Part shown: positions 1-7,050 of the stretch, in pieces
How positions within the stretch are numbered: the first letter of the stretch is position 1
Layout: each line of letters begins with the position of its first letter
DNA from: Flavobacteriaceae bacterium UBA5079
Lineage (GTDB): Bacteria; Bacteroidota; Bacteroidia; Flavobacteriales; Flavobacteriaceae
NCBI GenBank assembly: GCA_002414705.1
Contig: DIAL01000127.1
Location: forward strand, 43,497 to 59,192
Length of the DNA: 15,696 nt
Reading direction: 5' to 3'
Notes under the pieces: generated by a model
Database searches by the model: none
What the model was told of the DNA's origin: nothing
What the model saw: only the letters and a program-made list of their open reading frames with translations
Made by a program: the position numbers and the translations under genes

Positions 1-2156
1 TAGTTGTAGACCGTGTTATAACAAAAGATGAAGACGATTTTTACAACCGACTAGCTGATGCTATTGAAACTGCTTTTTTTGAAGGAAAAGGGAATTGTTA
101 TATTGAATCTCTTTCCAACAATAAACAAGAACATTTTAGCAACAAGTTTGAATTAGATGGTATAGATTTTTTAGAACCAAATGTGCATTTATTTAGTTTT
201 AATAATCCGTATGGTGCGTGTCCAACATGTGAAGGTTATGGCGATGTTATTGGTATTGATGAAGATTTAGTCATTCCAAATACAGGTTTATCCATTTATG
301 AAAATGCCGTGTTTGCTTGGCGTGGTGAAAGTATGAGTTGGTATCGTGATCAGTTGGTTAATAATTCGCATAAATTCAGTTTTCCAATCCATAAACCGTA
401 TTATGATTTAACAGCCGATCAAAAACAATTAGTTTGGGATGGAAACCAATATTTTGAAGGCTTAAATAGTTTTTTTGCCGAATTAGAATCTAAAGCATAT
501 AAAATTCAAAATCGTGTTATGCTTTCCAGATATCGTGGAAAAACAAAATGTAAAACATGTAAAGGTAAGCGTTTGCGTCCGGAAGCCGAATATGTTAATA
601 TAAACAATGCTACTATTACAGATTTGGTAGATATGCCTTTGGACGCATTAGCTGAATTCTTCAAAAACCTGAAGCTAAATGAACATGACACTCAAATTGC
701 AAAGCGATTATTAAAGGAAATAAATAATAGATTAAGTTTTCTAGATAATGTAGGTTTGAGTTATTTAACGCTTAACAGAAAATCCAACACGTTGTCTGGA
801 GGAGAAAGTCAACGTATTAATTTAGCTACCAGTTTAGGGAGTAGTTTGGTTGGTTCTATGTATATTTTAGATGAACCGAGTATTGGTTTACACCCTAAAG
901 ATACCGAACGATTAATAGGTGTTTTAAAAGCATTACGAGATTTAGGAAATACAGTTATTGTTGTGGAACACGATGAAGATATTATGATGGCTGCCGATGA
1001 AATAATAGACATTGGACCTGAAGCAGGTACGTTTGGTGGTAACGTAGTTGCAACGGGAACGTTTCAAGATATTTTAAAATCATCATCTTTAACTGCTCAA
1101 TATTTAAATGGTGATTTAGAAATTACAGTTCCTAACAAAAGGCGAACTTCTAAATACGCAATAAATATTATTGGTGCCAAAGAAAACAATCTAAAAAATA
1201 TTGATGTTACCTTACCACTTGGAATGTTAACCGTTGTAACAGGTGTCTCTGGAAGTGGAAAAAGTACACTCATAAAAAAAATAGTTTATCCAGCCATGCA
1301 GAAGAAATTGACAGATTTTGGTGATAAACCAGGTCAGTTTTCTGAATTAAAAGGAAACTATAGCAATGTTAAGCATATTGAATTTGTAGATCAAAACCCT
1401 ATTGGAAGATCTTCCCGTTCCAATCCGGTAACCTATATCAAGGCCTATGATGATATTCGTGCGCTTTACGCAAAACAGAAATTAAGTAATATACGAAACT
1501 ACCAAGCCAAACATTTTAGTTTTAATGTAGATGGTGGTCGTTGTGAAACCTGTAAAGGAGATGGTGAGGTAACTATTGAAATGCAATTTATGGCAGATGT
1601 GCATTTAACCTGCGAAACCTGTAATGGTAAACGTTTTAAGAAAGAAGTCTTGGAAGTTCAGTTTGAAGGAAAATCTATTGATGATATTTTAAATCTAACT
1701 ATTGATGATGCTATTTCCTTTTTTAACAAAACTGAACAAAAAAAAATTCAGTCTAAATTACAGCCATTACAAGACGTTGGTTTGGGTTATGTAACATTAG
1801 GGCAAAGCTCCTCTACCCTTTCTGGTGGTGAAGCACAACGCATAAAATTAGCCACATTTTTAGGAAAAGGTAGTAAAAGTGATCAAGCATTATTCATTTT
1901 TGATGAACCGACTACTGGTTTGCATTTTCATGATATTCAAAAATTATTAAAATCTTTTTATGCATTAATCGAAAAAGGACACTCCATTATTGTTATTGAG
2001 CATAATTTAGAATTGATAAAATGTGCTGATTATATAATAGATTTAGGTCCTGAAGGTGGTGAGCGTGGAGGTTATTTAATTGCTGAAGGTACTCCTGAAG
2101 AATTAGTAAAAAACAACAAATCGATAACGGGAAAATATCTTAAAGAAAAACTCTAG
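1..2156 (+). CDS. uvrA: Excinuclease UvrA-type ABC ATPase, 5' end outside window
   Basis: Damage-recognition ATPase of nucleotide excision repair, cytoplasmic, partner of UvrB. The frame is open from base 3 and has no start in the window; the apparent start at 183 is an internal GTG. About 717 residues are visible, and by comparison with E. coli UvrA (940 aa) roughly 200 N-terminal residues, including the first Walker A, lie upstream. In window numbering the order is: CPTC (73-76); CKTC (183-186); first ABC signature LSGGESQR (about 264); Walker B with DEPSIGLH; second Walker A GVSGSGKST (about 414); zinc finger CETC...CETC (about 514-540); second signature LSGGEAQR (about 606); DEPTTGLH. Where E. 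coli-type UvrA has an earlier CPxC just before LEPR-LFSFN, this protein reads KFELDGIDFLEP with no cysteine, so it may be the divergent UvrA paralogue that many Bacteroidota carry. UvrA identity is sure; the paralogue class is not. Confidence 0.93.
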   Translation, partial: VVDRVITKDEDDFYNRLADAIETAFFEGKGNCYIESLSNNKQEHFSNKFELDGIDFLEPNVHLFSFNNPYGACPTCEGYGDVIGIDEDLVIPNTGLSIYENAVFAWRGESMSWYRDQLVNNSHKFSFPIHKPYYDLTADQKQLVWDGNQYFEGLNSFFAELESKAYKIQNRVMLSRYRGKTKCKTCKGKRLRPEAEYVNINNATITDLVDMPLDALAEFFKNLKLNEHDTQIAKRLLKEINNRLSFLDNVGLSYLTLNRKSNTLSGGESQRINLATSLGSSLVGSMYILDEPSIGLHPKDTERLIGVLKALRDLGNTVIVVEHDEDIMMAADEIIDIGPEAGTFGGNVVATGTFQDILKSSSLTAQYLNGDLEITVPNKRRTSKYAINIIGAKENNLKNIDVTLPLGMLTVVTGVSGSGKSTLIKKIVYPAMQKKLTDFGDKPGQFSELKGNYSNVKHIEFVDQNPIGRSSRSNPVTYIKAYDDIRALYAKQKLSNIRNYQAKHFSFNVDGGRCETCKGDGEVTIEMQFMADVHLTCETCNGKRFKKEVLEVQFEGKSIDDILNLTIDDAISFFNKTEQKKIQSKLQPLQDVGLGYVTLGQSSSTLSGGEAQRIKLATFLGKGSKSDQALFIFDEPTTGLHFHDIQKLLKSFYALIEKGHSIIVIEHNLELIKCADYIIDLGPEGGERGGYLIAEGTPEELVKNNKSITGKYLKEKL

Positions 2157-2167
2157 AAAAACTCTAG
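2146..2167 (+). repeat. 11-bp tandem duplication across the uvrA stop codon
   Basis: The unit AAAAACTCTAG occurs twice head to tail (2146-2156 and 2157-2167). The first copy encodes the last residues and the TAG stop of the UvrA gene; the second lies wholly in the short gap to the convergent gene. It is probably a slippage or micro-duplication scar. No convincing terminator hairpin is visible between the two converging genes. Confidence 0.85.
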
Positions 2168-2174
2168 AAAAAAT

Positions 2175-3275
2175 TTAAAAAAACAAAAACGCATAAACCA
2201 CTAGAAAGCTTGCTGTTACAGGTGTAATAATAGACAAAAATACAAAAATAGTTATTCCCCATTTTAATATGGTTTTAAACCATCCTTGATTATAAAAATA
2301 CTTCAAAGCAAGCAATAAATAAATGGATGTTGATATTACTATAAGAAAATCTATCCAATTGGATAGATCCCAAATTAAATTAACCGCAATTATAATAGTA
2401 AATGTTGTAAATAGATAAGAAAAATAATAGAAACTGAACACCAAATGATGTGCATAAGTTCCGCGTTTTAAATGCATTATTTTTAAAATAAAAGCAAAAA
2501 TTGGAAGCAGAAAAAACATCGCAATCGGAATCATACTATAAAACGAGCTTAAAATCCCAGAACCCTTTTTAGATTGATAGAATTTTAAAGATTGCGCATA
2601 AGCACGTTTGGTAAAAAAACCATCATCTTCAGTCATTCCCATTTCTTTAAGAATAATATCTTCAGACGCATTGGTGTCTATAAGCGAATCTATTTGTTTT
2701 GTCAGATAAGAGAGACTATTAAAGTCGCGCGTTTCAAATTGTTTATTTGAAATAAGAGAATCGAGTTCTTCTGTAGATAATTCAGCAAGTATTCTATGCT
2801 CTCTTACCGTTTGTCTTAACTCTCCTTGTTTTAAAGAATCTTTTAAAATTTTATTTATAAGTGCGGACTGTTTTAAGGAGTCCAGATCTTTGTTAGTAAG
2901 TAAGGAGTCAACTAATTGCTCTTGCTGCATGGTTTTTGCCAACGTGGCATCCAATCGTTTTCCTTGATCTAGTTCAATAAAAGAAAAGAAAAAGAAAAAC
3001 ACTAATGATATAAATAAATACATCTGGGCTGGATGTAAATACAACAAGCGCTTACCTTCAATGAATTTTTTAGCTAAAAAGCCAGGTTTCATCATTAAAG
3101 GAAGAAAACTTTTAAAAAAGCGCGCATCAAAAGAAAAATAATTACTTATCGTGTTATAAAACAAAACGGTAAGCGTGAGTTCATCATTCCGTTTTTGCCC
3201 ACAATGCGGACAAAACGCAAAAGATTCACTATATGCCGTTTCACAGTTTTTACACGTATGCTTGCTTTTAGCCAT
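2175..3275 (-). CDS. DUF3667-family zinc-ribbon membrane protein
   Basis: Function unknown. The 366-residue protein begins with a zinc ribbon, C8-x2-C11 and C22-x2-C25, the latter within FCPHCGQKR, followed by a conserved-looking stretch (GKRLLYLHPAQMYLF, 74-88) typical, as I recall, of DUF3667 proteins of Bacteroidota. The first membrane segment is about 84-101. A hydrophilic, probably helical region follows (about 102-240) with five spaced D-S-L motifs (123, 132, 146, 172, 196). Four or five membrane segments then run to the C-terminus (about 245-264, 276-303, 307-327, 334-364). The start at 3275 is chosen because it sits just before the zinc ribbon. The gene converges with the UvrA gene (18-base gap) and diverges from the exported repeat protein to its right. 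No clear TAnnTTTG element was found upstream. Family call fairly sure; no function should be inferred. Confidence 0.8.
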   Translation of the reverse strand: MAKSKHTCKNCETAYSESFAFCPHCGQKRNDELTLTVLFYNTISNYFSFDARFFKSFLPLMMKPGFLAKKFIEGKRLLYLHPAQMYLFISLVFFFFFSFIELDQGKRLDATLAKTMQQEQLVDSLLTNKDLDSLKQSALINKILKDSLKQGELRQTVREHRILAELSTEELDSLISNKQFETRDFNSLSYLTKQIDSLIDTNASEDIILKEMGMTEDDGFFTKRAYAQSLKFYQSKKGSGILSSFYSMIPIAMFFLLPIFAFILKIMHLKRGTYAHHLVFSFYYFSYLFTTFTIIIAVNLIWDLSNWIDFLIVISTSIYLLLALKYFYNQGWFKTILKWGITIFVFLSIITPVTASFLVVYAFLFF

Positions 3276-3288
3276 GATAATATTTTGA

Positions 3289-3306
3289 TTTTATAAATCT
3301 ATAAAA
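3289..3306. repeat. AT-only inverted repeat in the divergent intergenic region
   Basis: TTTTATA and TATAAAA form perfect 7-bp arms around a 4-base spacer (AATC). It lies 14 bp upstream of the DUF3667 start and about 55-70 bp upstream of the sigma-54-like element serving the gene on the other strand. It could be a regulator site, but an AT-only palindrome in AT-rich DNA may be chance. Confidence 0.35.
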
Positions 3307-3359
3307 AAGAAAGCACATATTTAAAACACTACACACCTACTATTCAGTGAGTTATATTT

Positions 3360-3375
3360 TTGGCACGACAATTGA
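3360..3375 (+). promoter_or_regulatory. Sigma-54 (RpoN)-type promoter of the 236-aa repeat protein
   Basis: TTGGCACG (3360-3367) then ACAA then TTGA (3372-3375). This is TGGCAC-N5-TTG, the exact spacing of the RpoN -24/-12 promoter; the invariant GG is kept, and the -12 GC is GA. The predicted transcription start is near 3387, giving a leader of about 55 nt to the ATG at 3442. A TAnnTTTG match (TATTTTTG, 3355-3362) overlaps the -24 element, but no TTG is placed for a -33 box, so the sigma-54 reading is preferred. The neighbouring paralogous gene carries the same arrangement. Confidence 0.75.
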
Positions 3376-3441
3376 ATACTAATTAATACATAGCGAAAGC
3401 CGAAAAGCTCATGAGTAGGCATAATCATAAATCCTAATAAG

Positions 3442-4152
3442 ATGAAAAAACAAGTACTTTTATTTACAGCTTTGTTAATAGGATTAACAACTGTAACAGC
3501 AAACGAAAATCTGTCTGTAACTACAGCTGACGATTTATCAATTTTAAATGATAGCTATGCTCAACCAATTATTTTTATGGAACGTGGCATTGAATTCATG
3601 ATTTTTCCAAATGGAAGTTTTGACTTTAATACGAATGCAAATCAGCAAACAAGTCACTTTGAAAGTAATTATTACTACAGAAGTTCAGCACAAACTCGTC
3701 GTGGTTCTGTTAACATGACTTTTGGAGCTCCTGCAACATTTAATCGTGTGCGTTATTCAGTTCCAAGAAATCAAGGTGTAATTGTAACCCATGATGTAAA
3801 CGGACAAGTAAGACGCATTGGAAATGTATATATTAATTATGACCGTAATGGGAAAATTAAACGTGCTGGATCTATATATATGCGTTATAACCGAAATGGC
3901 TTATTAAGTCAAGTAGGCGGATTACATATTAATTATAACCGTTGGGGCGAAATTATTAACCAATATGGTTTTGTAAGTCCTTTTAGTAATATGTGTCACG
4001 TTTGCGGAATTTTTAACTGCAACATTAGTCACGTATCTGGTAATATCCAGAATGATAATTTTAATACAAATTCAGAAGATTTCTATTATTATAAAAAAGA
4101 CAAATCGGAAAATCCAGAAATCAAAACGCAACCAATAAAGCGAAAAAGATAA
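3442..4152 (+). CDS. Exported 16-residue-repeat protein, shorter paralogue
   Basis: Not a family I recognise. The 236-residue protein has a lysine-initiated hydrophobic signal peptide (about 1-20, probable cleavage after TVTA), so it is exported. After a short linker comes a segment shared with the next gene (ERGIEFMIFPNGSFDF, 47-62, against ESGIEFSLFPDGQFDF). Three contiguous 16-residue repeats follow (123-138, 139-154, 155-170), with consensus hxxhGxhxhxYxRxG, as in GNVYINYDRNGK and GSIYMRYNRNGL; a half repeat precedes them. These resemble YD/MORN-like beta-hairpin repeats by eye only. The tail has a cysteine cluster (C185, C188, C193) and ends in lysine and arginine. Driven by an apparent sigma-54 promoter and closed by a (TTAG)n tract and a strong hairpin, so probably monocistronic. 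Could be a surface, periplasmic or secreted structural protein. Confidence 0.85.
   Translation: MKKQVLLFTALLIGLTTVTANENLSVTTADDLSILNDSYAQPIIFMERGIEFMIFPNGSFDFNTNANQQTSHFESNYYYRSSAQTRRGSVNMTFGAPATFNRVRYSVPRNQGVIVTHDVNGQVRRIGNVYINYDRNGKIKRAGSIYMRYNRNGLLSQVGGLHINYNRWGEIINQYGFVSPFSNMCHVCGIFNCNISHVSGNIQNDNFNTNSEDFYYYKKDKSENPEIKTQPIKRKR
3808..3951 (+). repeat. Three 16-codon tandem repeats in the shorter paralogue
   Basis: The repeats cover residues 123-138, 139-154 and 155-170 of the 236-aa protein, in exact 48-bp register. Shared positions are a Gly at position 5, hydrophobics alternating at 7 and 9, Tyr at 11, Asp/Asn at 12, Arg at 13 and Gly at 15. The alternating pattern suggests a beta-hairpin per unit. 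Confidence 0.8.
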
Positions 4153-4155
4153 GTT

Positions 4156-4200
<45 letters not shown>

Positions 4201-4245
4201 AATCCCAAATAATCATAAATGATTATTTGGGATTATTGTTTTTGT
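4201..4245 (+). terminator. Rho-independent terminator after the shorter paralogue
   Basis: A perfect 16-bp inverted repeat (4201-4216 with 4219-4234; arms AATCCCAAATAATCAT and its complement) closes on a 2-base AA centre and is followed by the T-rich run ATTGTTTTTG. One further A-T pair extends the base of the stem. The symmetry could also work in reverse, but the T tail is on the + side. Confidence 0.85.
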
Positions 4246-4297
4246 TTCGTTCTTGGATTGATTAAGATTGAGGTAATGAGTTTTTGGATTGTCCAGT

Positions 4298-4309
4298 TAT
4301 TGCGCAATA
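4298..4309. promoter_or_regulatory. GC-centred palindrome upstream of the second sigma-54 promoter
   Basis: TATTGCGCAATA is a perfect 12-bp palindrome about 112-123 bp before the predicted start of transcription, within the usual distance for an enhancer-binding protein of the NtrC family. A second, AT-only palindrome (AATAATATTATT, 4340-4351) is centred 42 bp further on, about four helical turns. Role inferred from position only; the rest of the 4235-4390 gap shows no gene. Confidence 0.35.
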
Positions 4310-4393
4310 TTAAGAATCCTCTAAATAACTAAATAGCTCAATAATATTATTTAAAAACTTAAAAATCAGACACATAAATCATTTTTGAATTTT

Positions 4394-4409
4394 CTGGCAC
4401 GCTGTTTGT
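4394..4409 (+). promoter_or_regulatory. Sigma-54 (RpoN)-type promoter of the 358-aa repeat protein
   Basis: CTGGCACG (4394-4401) then CTGT then TTGT (4406-4409), again TGGCAC-N5-TTG with exact RpoN spacing. Transcription would begin near 4421, leaving a leader of about 25 nt to the ATG at 4446. The 11-mer TAATTAATACA occurs shortly downstream of both this promoter (4427-4437) and the preceding gene's promoter (3380-3390), supporting common descent of the two control regions. Confidence 0.78.
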
Positions 4410-4445
4410 TTTACAATAAATAAGTTTAATTAATACACAACAATT

Positions 4446-5522
4446 ATGAAACAGTTAGCATATCTTTTTTCGGTACTTTTTTTATCCAGTACTGCAATCA
4501 TGGCAAGTACAAGTGAAGAACTTGATCAAAAAACTTTTGAGGTTAATAATAGTGGTTATGGTAATGGTAATAATTTCATTTTTGTTGAAAGTGGAATAGA
4601 GTTTTCATTATTCCCTGATGGTCAATTTGATTTTCACATGGCCAATTATACAAATAATGTAAATGTTTCTGTTAATTCACCAAATGTGAGTATAAGCTTT
4701 AACACAGGTTACGATTATAATGGTTTTGTTCAATATGACGAGTTTGGAGCCATTATTCAAATAGAAAACACACCTATTTTTTATGATTATTACGGTCGTG
4801 TAGTTCGTGTTGGTAATGTATCCATGCGTTATAATAATTTTGGGTATTTAACATCTGTTGGTGGATTATATATTCATTATAACCGATATAATCAATTTAC
4901 GTATTGTAGTGGTTTTATAAACCCTTTTAATCGTATTTATGTTTACAGACCATGGCACAGATATTACCGCATTCCAGCTTTTGATTATTGCGTAGTTTAC
5001 AACAGGCCATACAGACAACATTATGCACCAGTTCGTTATAGGTATTCAACTCCATATACTAATAATTACAGACGCCCAAGCGCAGTTGCTAGTAGACGCG
5101 GAAATACCATTTCAAGGCGTTCAGAATTAGCCACTAGAACACCAAATAGACGTGGAAATTCGGTTTCAGAACAAGCACCAAGAGGACGTAATAATAACAC
5201 GAATACTACTAGAAACAAGGTCCCTAGACGTTCTAACGCTACCCAAACAAGAGGAAATACTCAAAAGCCTGAATTGGTAAAACCTAGAAGTCGTAATAAT
5301 AAAGAAGCACAAACAAAAACTCGAACTAATAACAGACAAGTTTCTACCTATAATTCTCAAGATAATAGTTCAAAATTTAGTACTTCTAGAAAACAAACAA
5401 CACGAGTTAGTAAAAATAATAGGGTTAATAAAAAACCAAATGTCACTAAATCTCGTACATATTTAAAAGAAAGAAATACAACTAGAAACTCCAGGCAATC
5501 GGACTCTAGTAGAAAAAGATAA
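4446..5522 (+). CDS. Exported 16-residue-repeat protein with long basic tail, longer paralogue
   Basis: Not a family I recognise; paralogue of the preceding gene. The 358-residue protein has a signal peptide (1-20, ending AIMA), the shared ESGIEFSLFPDGQFDF segment (48-63), and four 16-residue repeats (87-102, 103-118, 119-134, 135-150) matching the other protein's consensus, for example GNVSMRYNNFGY and GGLYIHYNRYNQ. Next is a Tyr/Arg/Pro-rich stretch (about 160-205). The last 150 residues are of very low complexity, dominated by Arg, Asn, Ser, Thr, Lys and Gln with almost no acidic or hydrophobic residues, and end SSRKR. Such a tail should be disordered and strongly positive, suited to binding polyanions such as nucleic acid, acidic polysaccharide or lipid A phosphates (inference). 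No T9SS-type C-terminal domain is seen. Sigma-54-like promoter upstream; own terminator. Confidence 0.85.
   Translation: MKQLAYLFSVLFLSSTAIMASTSEELDQKTFEVNNSGYGNGNNFIFVESGIEFSLFPDGQFDFHMANYTNNVNVSVNSPNVSISFNTGYDYNGFVQYDEFGAIIQIENTPIFYDYYGRVVRVGNVSMRYNNFGYLTSVGGLYIHYNRYNQFTYCSGFINPFNRIYVYRPWHRYYRIPAFDYCVVYNRPYRQHYAPVRYRYSTPYTNNYRRPSAVASRRGNTISRRSELATRTPNRRGNSVSEQAPRGRNNNTNTTRNKVPRRSNATQTRGNTQKPELVKPRSRNNKEAQTKTRTNNRQVSTYNSQDNSSKFSTSRKQTTRVSKNNRVNKKPNVTKSRTYLKERNTTRNSRQSDSSRKR
4704..4895 (+). repeat. Four 16-codon tandem repeats in the longer paralogue
   Basis: The repeats are residues 87-102 (most degenerate), 103-118, 119-134 and 135-150. Tyr at position 11 and, in all but the last, Gly at 15 are kept. 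The third and fourth units match the last two units of the neighbouring paralogue most closely. Confidence 0.7.
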
Positions 5523-5543
5523 AATTTTTGGTTGGTTAGTAGG

Positions 5544-5595
5544 AAAGTCCTGCGATTTGTATGTCTCAAAGCTACATCGCGGGATTTTCTCTTTT
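5544..5595 (+). terminator. Terminator after the longer paralogue, inside the convergent gene's 3' end
   Basis: The arms 5544-5556 and 5576-5588 make a 13-bp stem with two G-U wobbles around a 19-base loop, followed by CTCTTTT. The wobbles become A-C mismatches in a - strand transcript, so the hairpin is best formed by the + strand RNA. Its right arm lies inside the last codons of the flippase gene, whose stop is at 5572. Confidence 0.6.
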
Positions 5596-7050
5596 AAAGC
5601 GTTTAAGGGTGTTATTGATAAGTTGCGAAATATCTTCAGATAAATTTAACTTATAAACTAAAGCTCCATAGAAAATAGTAATTAAAAACGATTTCAAGCC
5701 TATATTTACAATGGGATGCCAAGGTAAATCCCAAAAATAAAATATACCTAAACAAGCAATTAAAAGCCCTAAAACCTTGAGCGTGCTTATTGTAAAGGGC
5801 TGCATTTTCAATTTCACATTTACAAACCATAATTTGGCAATATTATAAAACAATATTGCTAAAAAAGTTGCGAAAGCAGCACCATTAATTCCATATATTG
5901 GAATGAAAACTATATTTAAAACAACCGTTAACACAGCTAAAAACATACCTAAAACAAGTACCATTCTGTAATAATCACTATTAAATAAAATGGCATTATT
6001 ATTCCCTAATAAACTATCCGTTAGTTTGGATAAACTAATTACAAAAACAACCAATAATCCATCCGCATAATTCGCGTTTATAAAACTGTATAATTCATTA
6101 ATATTTAAAATAATAAGCAAGAAAATAAACCCACTTATTATAAATAAACTTAAAGAACTCCTTTTGTATAATTTATCTAATTCGACTTTATTTTTTTCGT
6201 TTAAAAATTTAGCCGTTAGTGGACTAATAATTTGATGCATGGAGCGACTTGGAACACCAATTACCGAAGCAATATAAATAGCAACACCGTAATAAGCAAC
6301 GTATTCAATAGCCACAAATCTATTCAGCATAAATTTATCCACTTCCAGAATAACATTAGCTACAGATCCTGCAATAATAATAAGCGAAGTATATTTTAAA
6401 ACAGAAGATAGATTCGGAATTCTAGTCGTTTTAAAAGACGGAAATCGTAAACTAAAGGCATACAATTTCATAATAATAACACGAAGAATATAAATTCCTG
6501 TAATACTGTAAATAAGTTCCTCAACATTAATATAACCTAGATATAAACACAATAGTAGAATCATGGTTCCGGCTCTATGAAAAACTTCTTTCATAAAATT
6601 CCCAAAAACACTCTGCATTTGTACGCGTGACCAAGCATAAAATACTTCAAAATAGGAGAATGCAACTGCTGATATAAAGATAAGCCAAACATAATCGCCT
6701 ACAATAGCATTGGTGCCAGATAACCAATTGCTAATAACATCAAAAGCAAAATATCCTATTATGGCTGTGGGAATAATGATTGACAATGGTAAAAACAGCA
6801 TAAGTATTAAAAAACCATTTTGTGTTTGCCGCGTTTTATAAGTCGAATAGAATTTAATAAGCGTATTATGCACACCAAAAGCCAAAATAGGCATCATTAC
6901 ATTAGCTGTAGAAAAGATATACGTAATTAAACCAAAATACTCGTCACTTATGAATTCCGTAAATAAAAACAACACATTTATAGCACCTAATCCAAAACCT
7001 AGGTAGGTAACAATGGTGTTTTTTATGGATTGAGTGGTAACGATTCCCAT
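5572..7050 (-). CDS. Wzx-like oligosaccharide/lipid-linked glycan flippase (MOP superfamily)
   Basis: Integral inner-membrane protein of 492 residues with about 12-14 hydrophobic segments spread over its length and short charged loops, the pattern of polysaccharide_synt/MATE-like flippases. The N-terminus (KNTIVTYLGFGLGAINVLFL, then SDEYFGLITYIF) is typical of Wzx-type proteins, where the first helix precedes a conserved E/D-Y-F/G-L loop. The expected role is moving an undecaprenyl-linked sugar or oligosaccharide from the cytoplasmic to the periplasmic face. Its ATG directly follows the TAA stop of the upstream glycosyltransferase with no intervening base, implying translational coupling as last gene of the DUF4834-YfhO-GT operon. 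The exact substrate cannot be told; teichoic-acid or lipid transport by another MOP member is an alternative. Confidence 0.85.
   Translation of the reverse strand: MGIVTTQSIKNTIVTYLGFGLGAINVLFLFTEFISDEYFGLITYIFSTANVMMPILAFGVHNTLIKFYSTYKTRQTQNGFLILMLFLPLSIIIPTAIIGYFAFDVISNWLSGTNAIVGDYVWLIFISAVAFSYFEVFYAWSRVQMQSVFGNFMKEVFHRAGTMILLLCLYLGYINVEELIYSITGIYILRVIIMKLYAFSLRFPSFKTTRIPNLSSVLKYTSLIIIAGSVANVILEVDKFMLNRFVAIEYVAYYGVAIYIASVIGVPSRSMHQIISPLTAKFLNEKNKVELDKLYKRSSLSLFIISGFIFLLIILNINELYSFINANYADGLLVVFVISLSKLTDSLLGNNNAILFNSDYYRMVLVLGMFLAVLTVVLNIVFIPIYGINGAAFATFLAILFYNIAKLWFVNVKLKMQPFTISTLKVLGLLIACLGIFYFWDLPWHPIVNIGLKSFLITIFYGALVYKLNLSEDISQLINNTLKRFKRENPAM

Noticed and set aside
506..1012. Open - strand frames inside the UvrA gene
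   Set aside because: Antisense to conserved zinc-finger and ABC-signature codons; no independent support.
1172..1182. GGTGCCAAAG as a reverse sigma-54 -24 element
   Set aside because: Within the UvrA gene; the -12 part reads ATAT, and no - strand gene follows.
3355..3362. TATTTTTG as a housekeeping -7 element for the 236-aa gene
   Set aside because: It fits TAnnTTTG but has no TTG at -33 and overlaps the much longer RpoN match. It is kept as a weak alternative only.
3409..3418. CTCATGAG palindrome in the leader of the 236-aa gene as an operator
   Set aside because: Only 8 bp, not repeated upstream of the paralogue; expected by chance at this length.
5166..5569. Open - strand frames opposite the basic tail of the longer paralogue
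   Set aside because: They mirror the low-complexity Arg/Asn/Ser codons of the + strand gene, which has a signal peptide, promoter and terminator. The - frames are Ser/Leu/Phe-rich with no recognisable features.
6705..6723. TGGCAC on the - strand (GTGCCA at 6713-6718) as a third sigma-54 promoter
   Set aside because: It lies inside the flippase coding sequence and has no TTG at the -12 position (reads CTAT).
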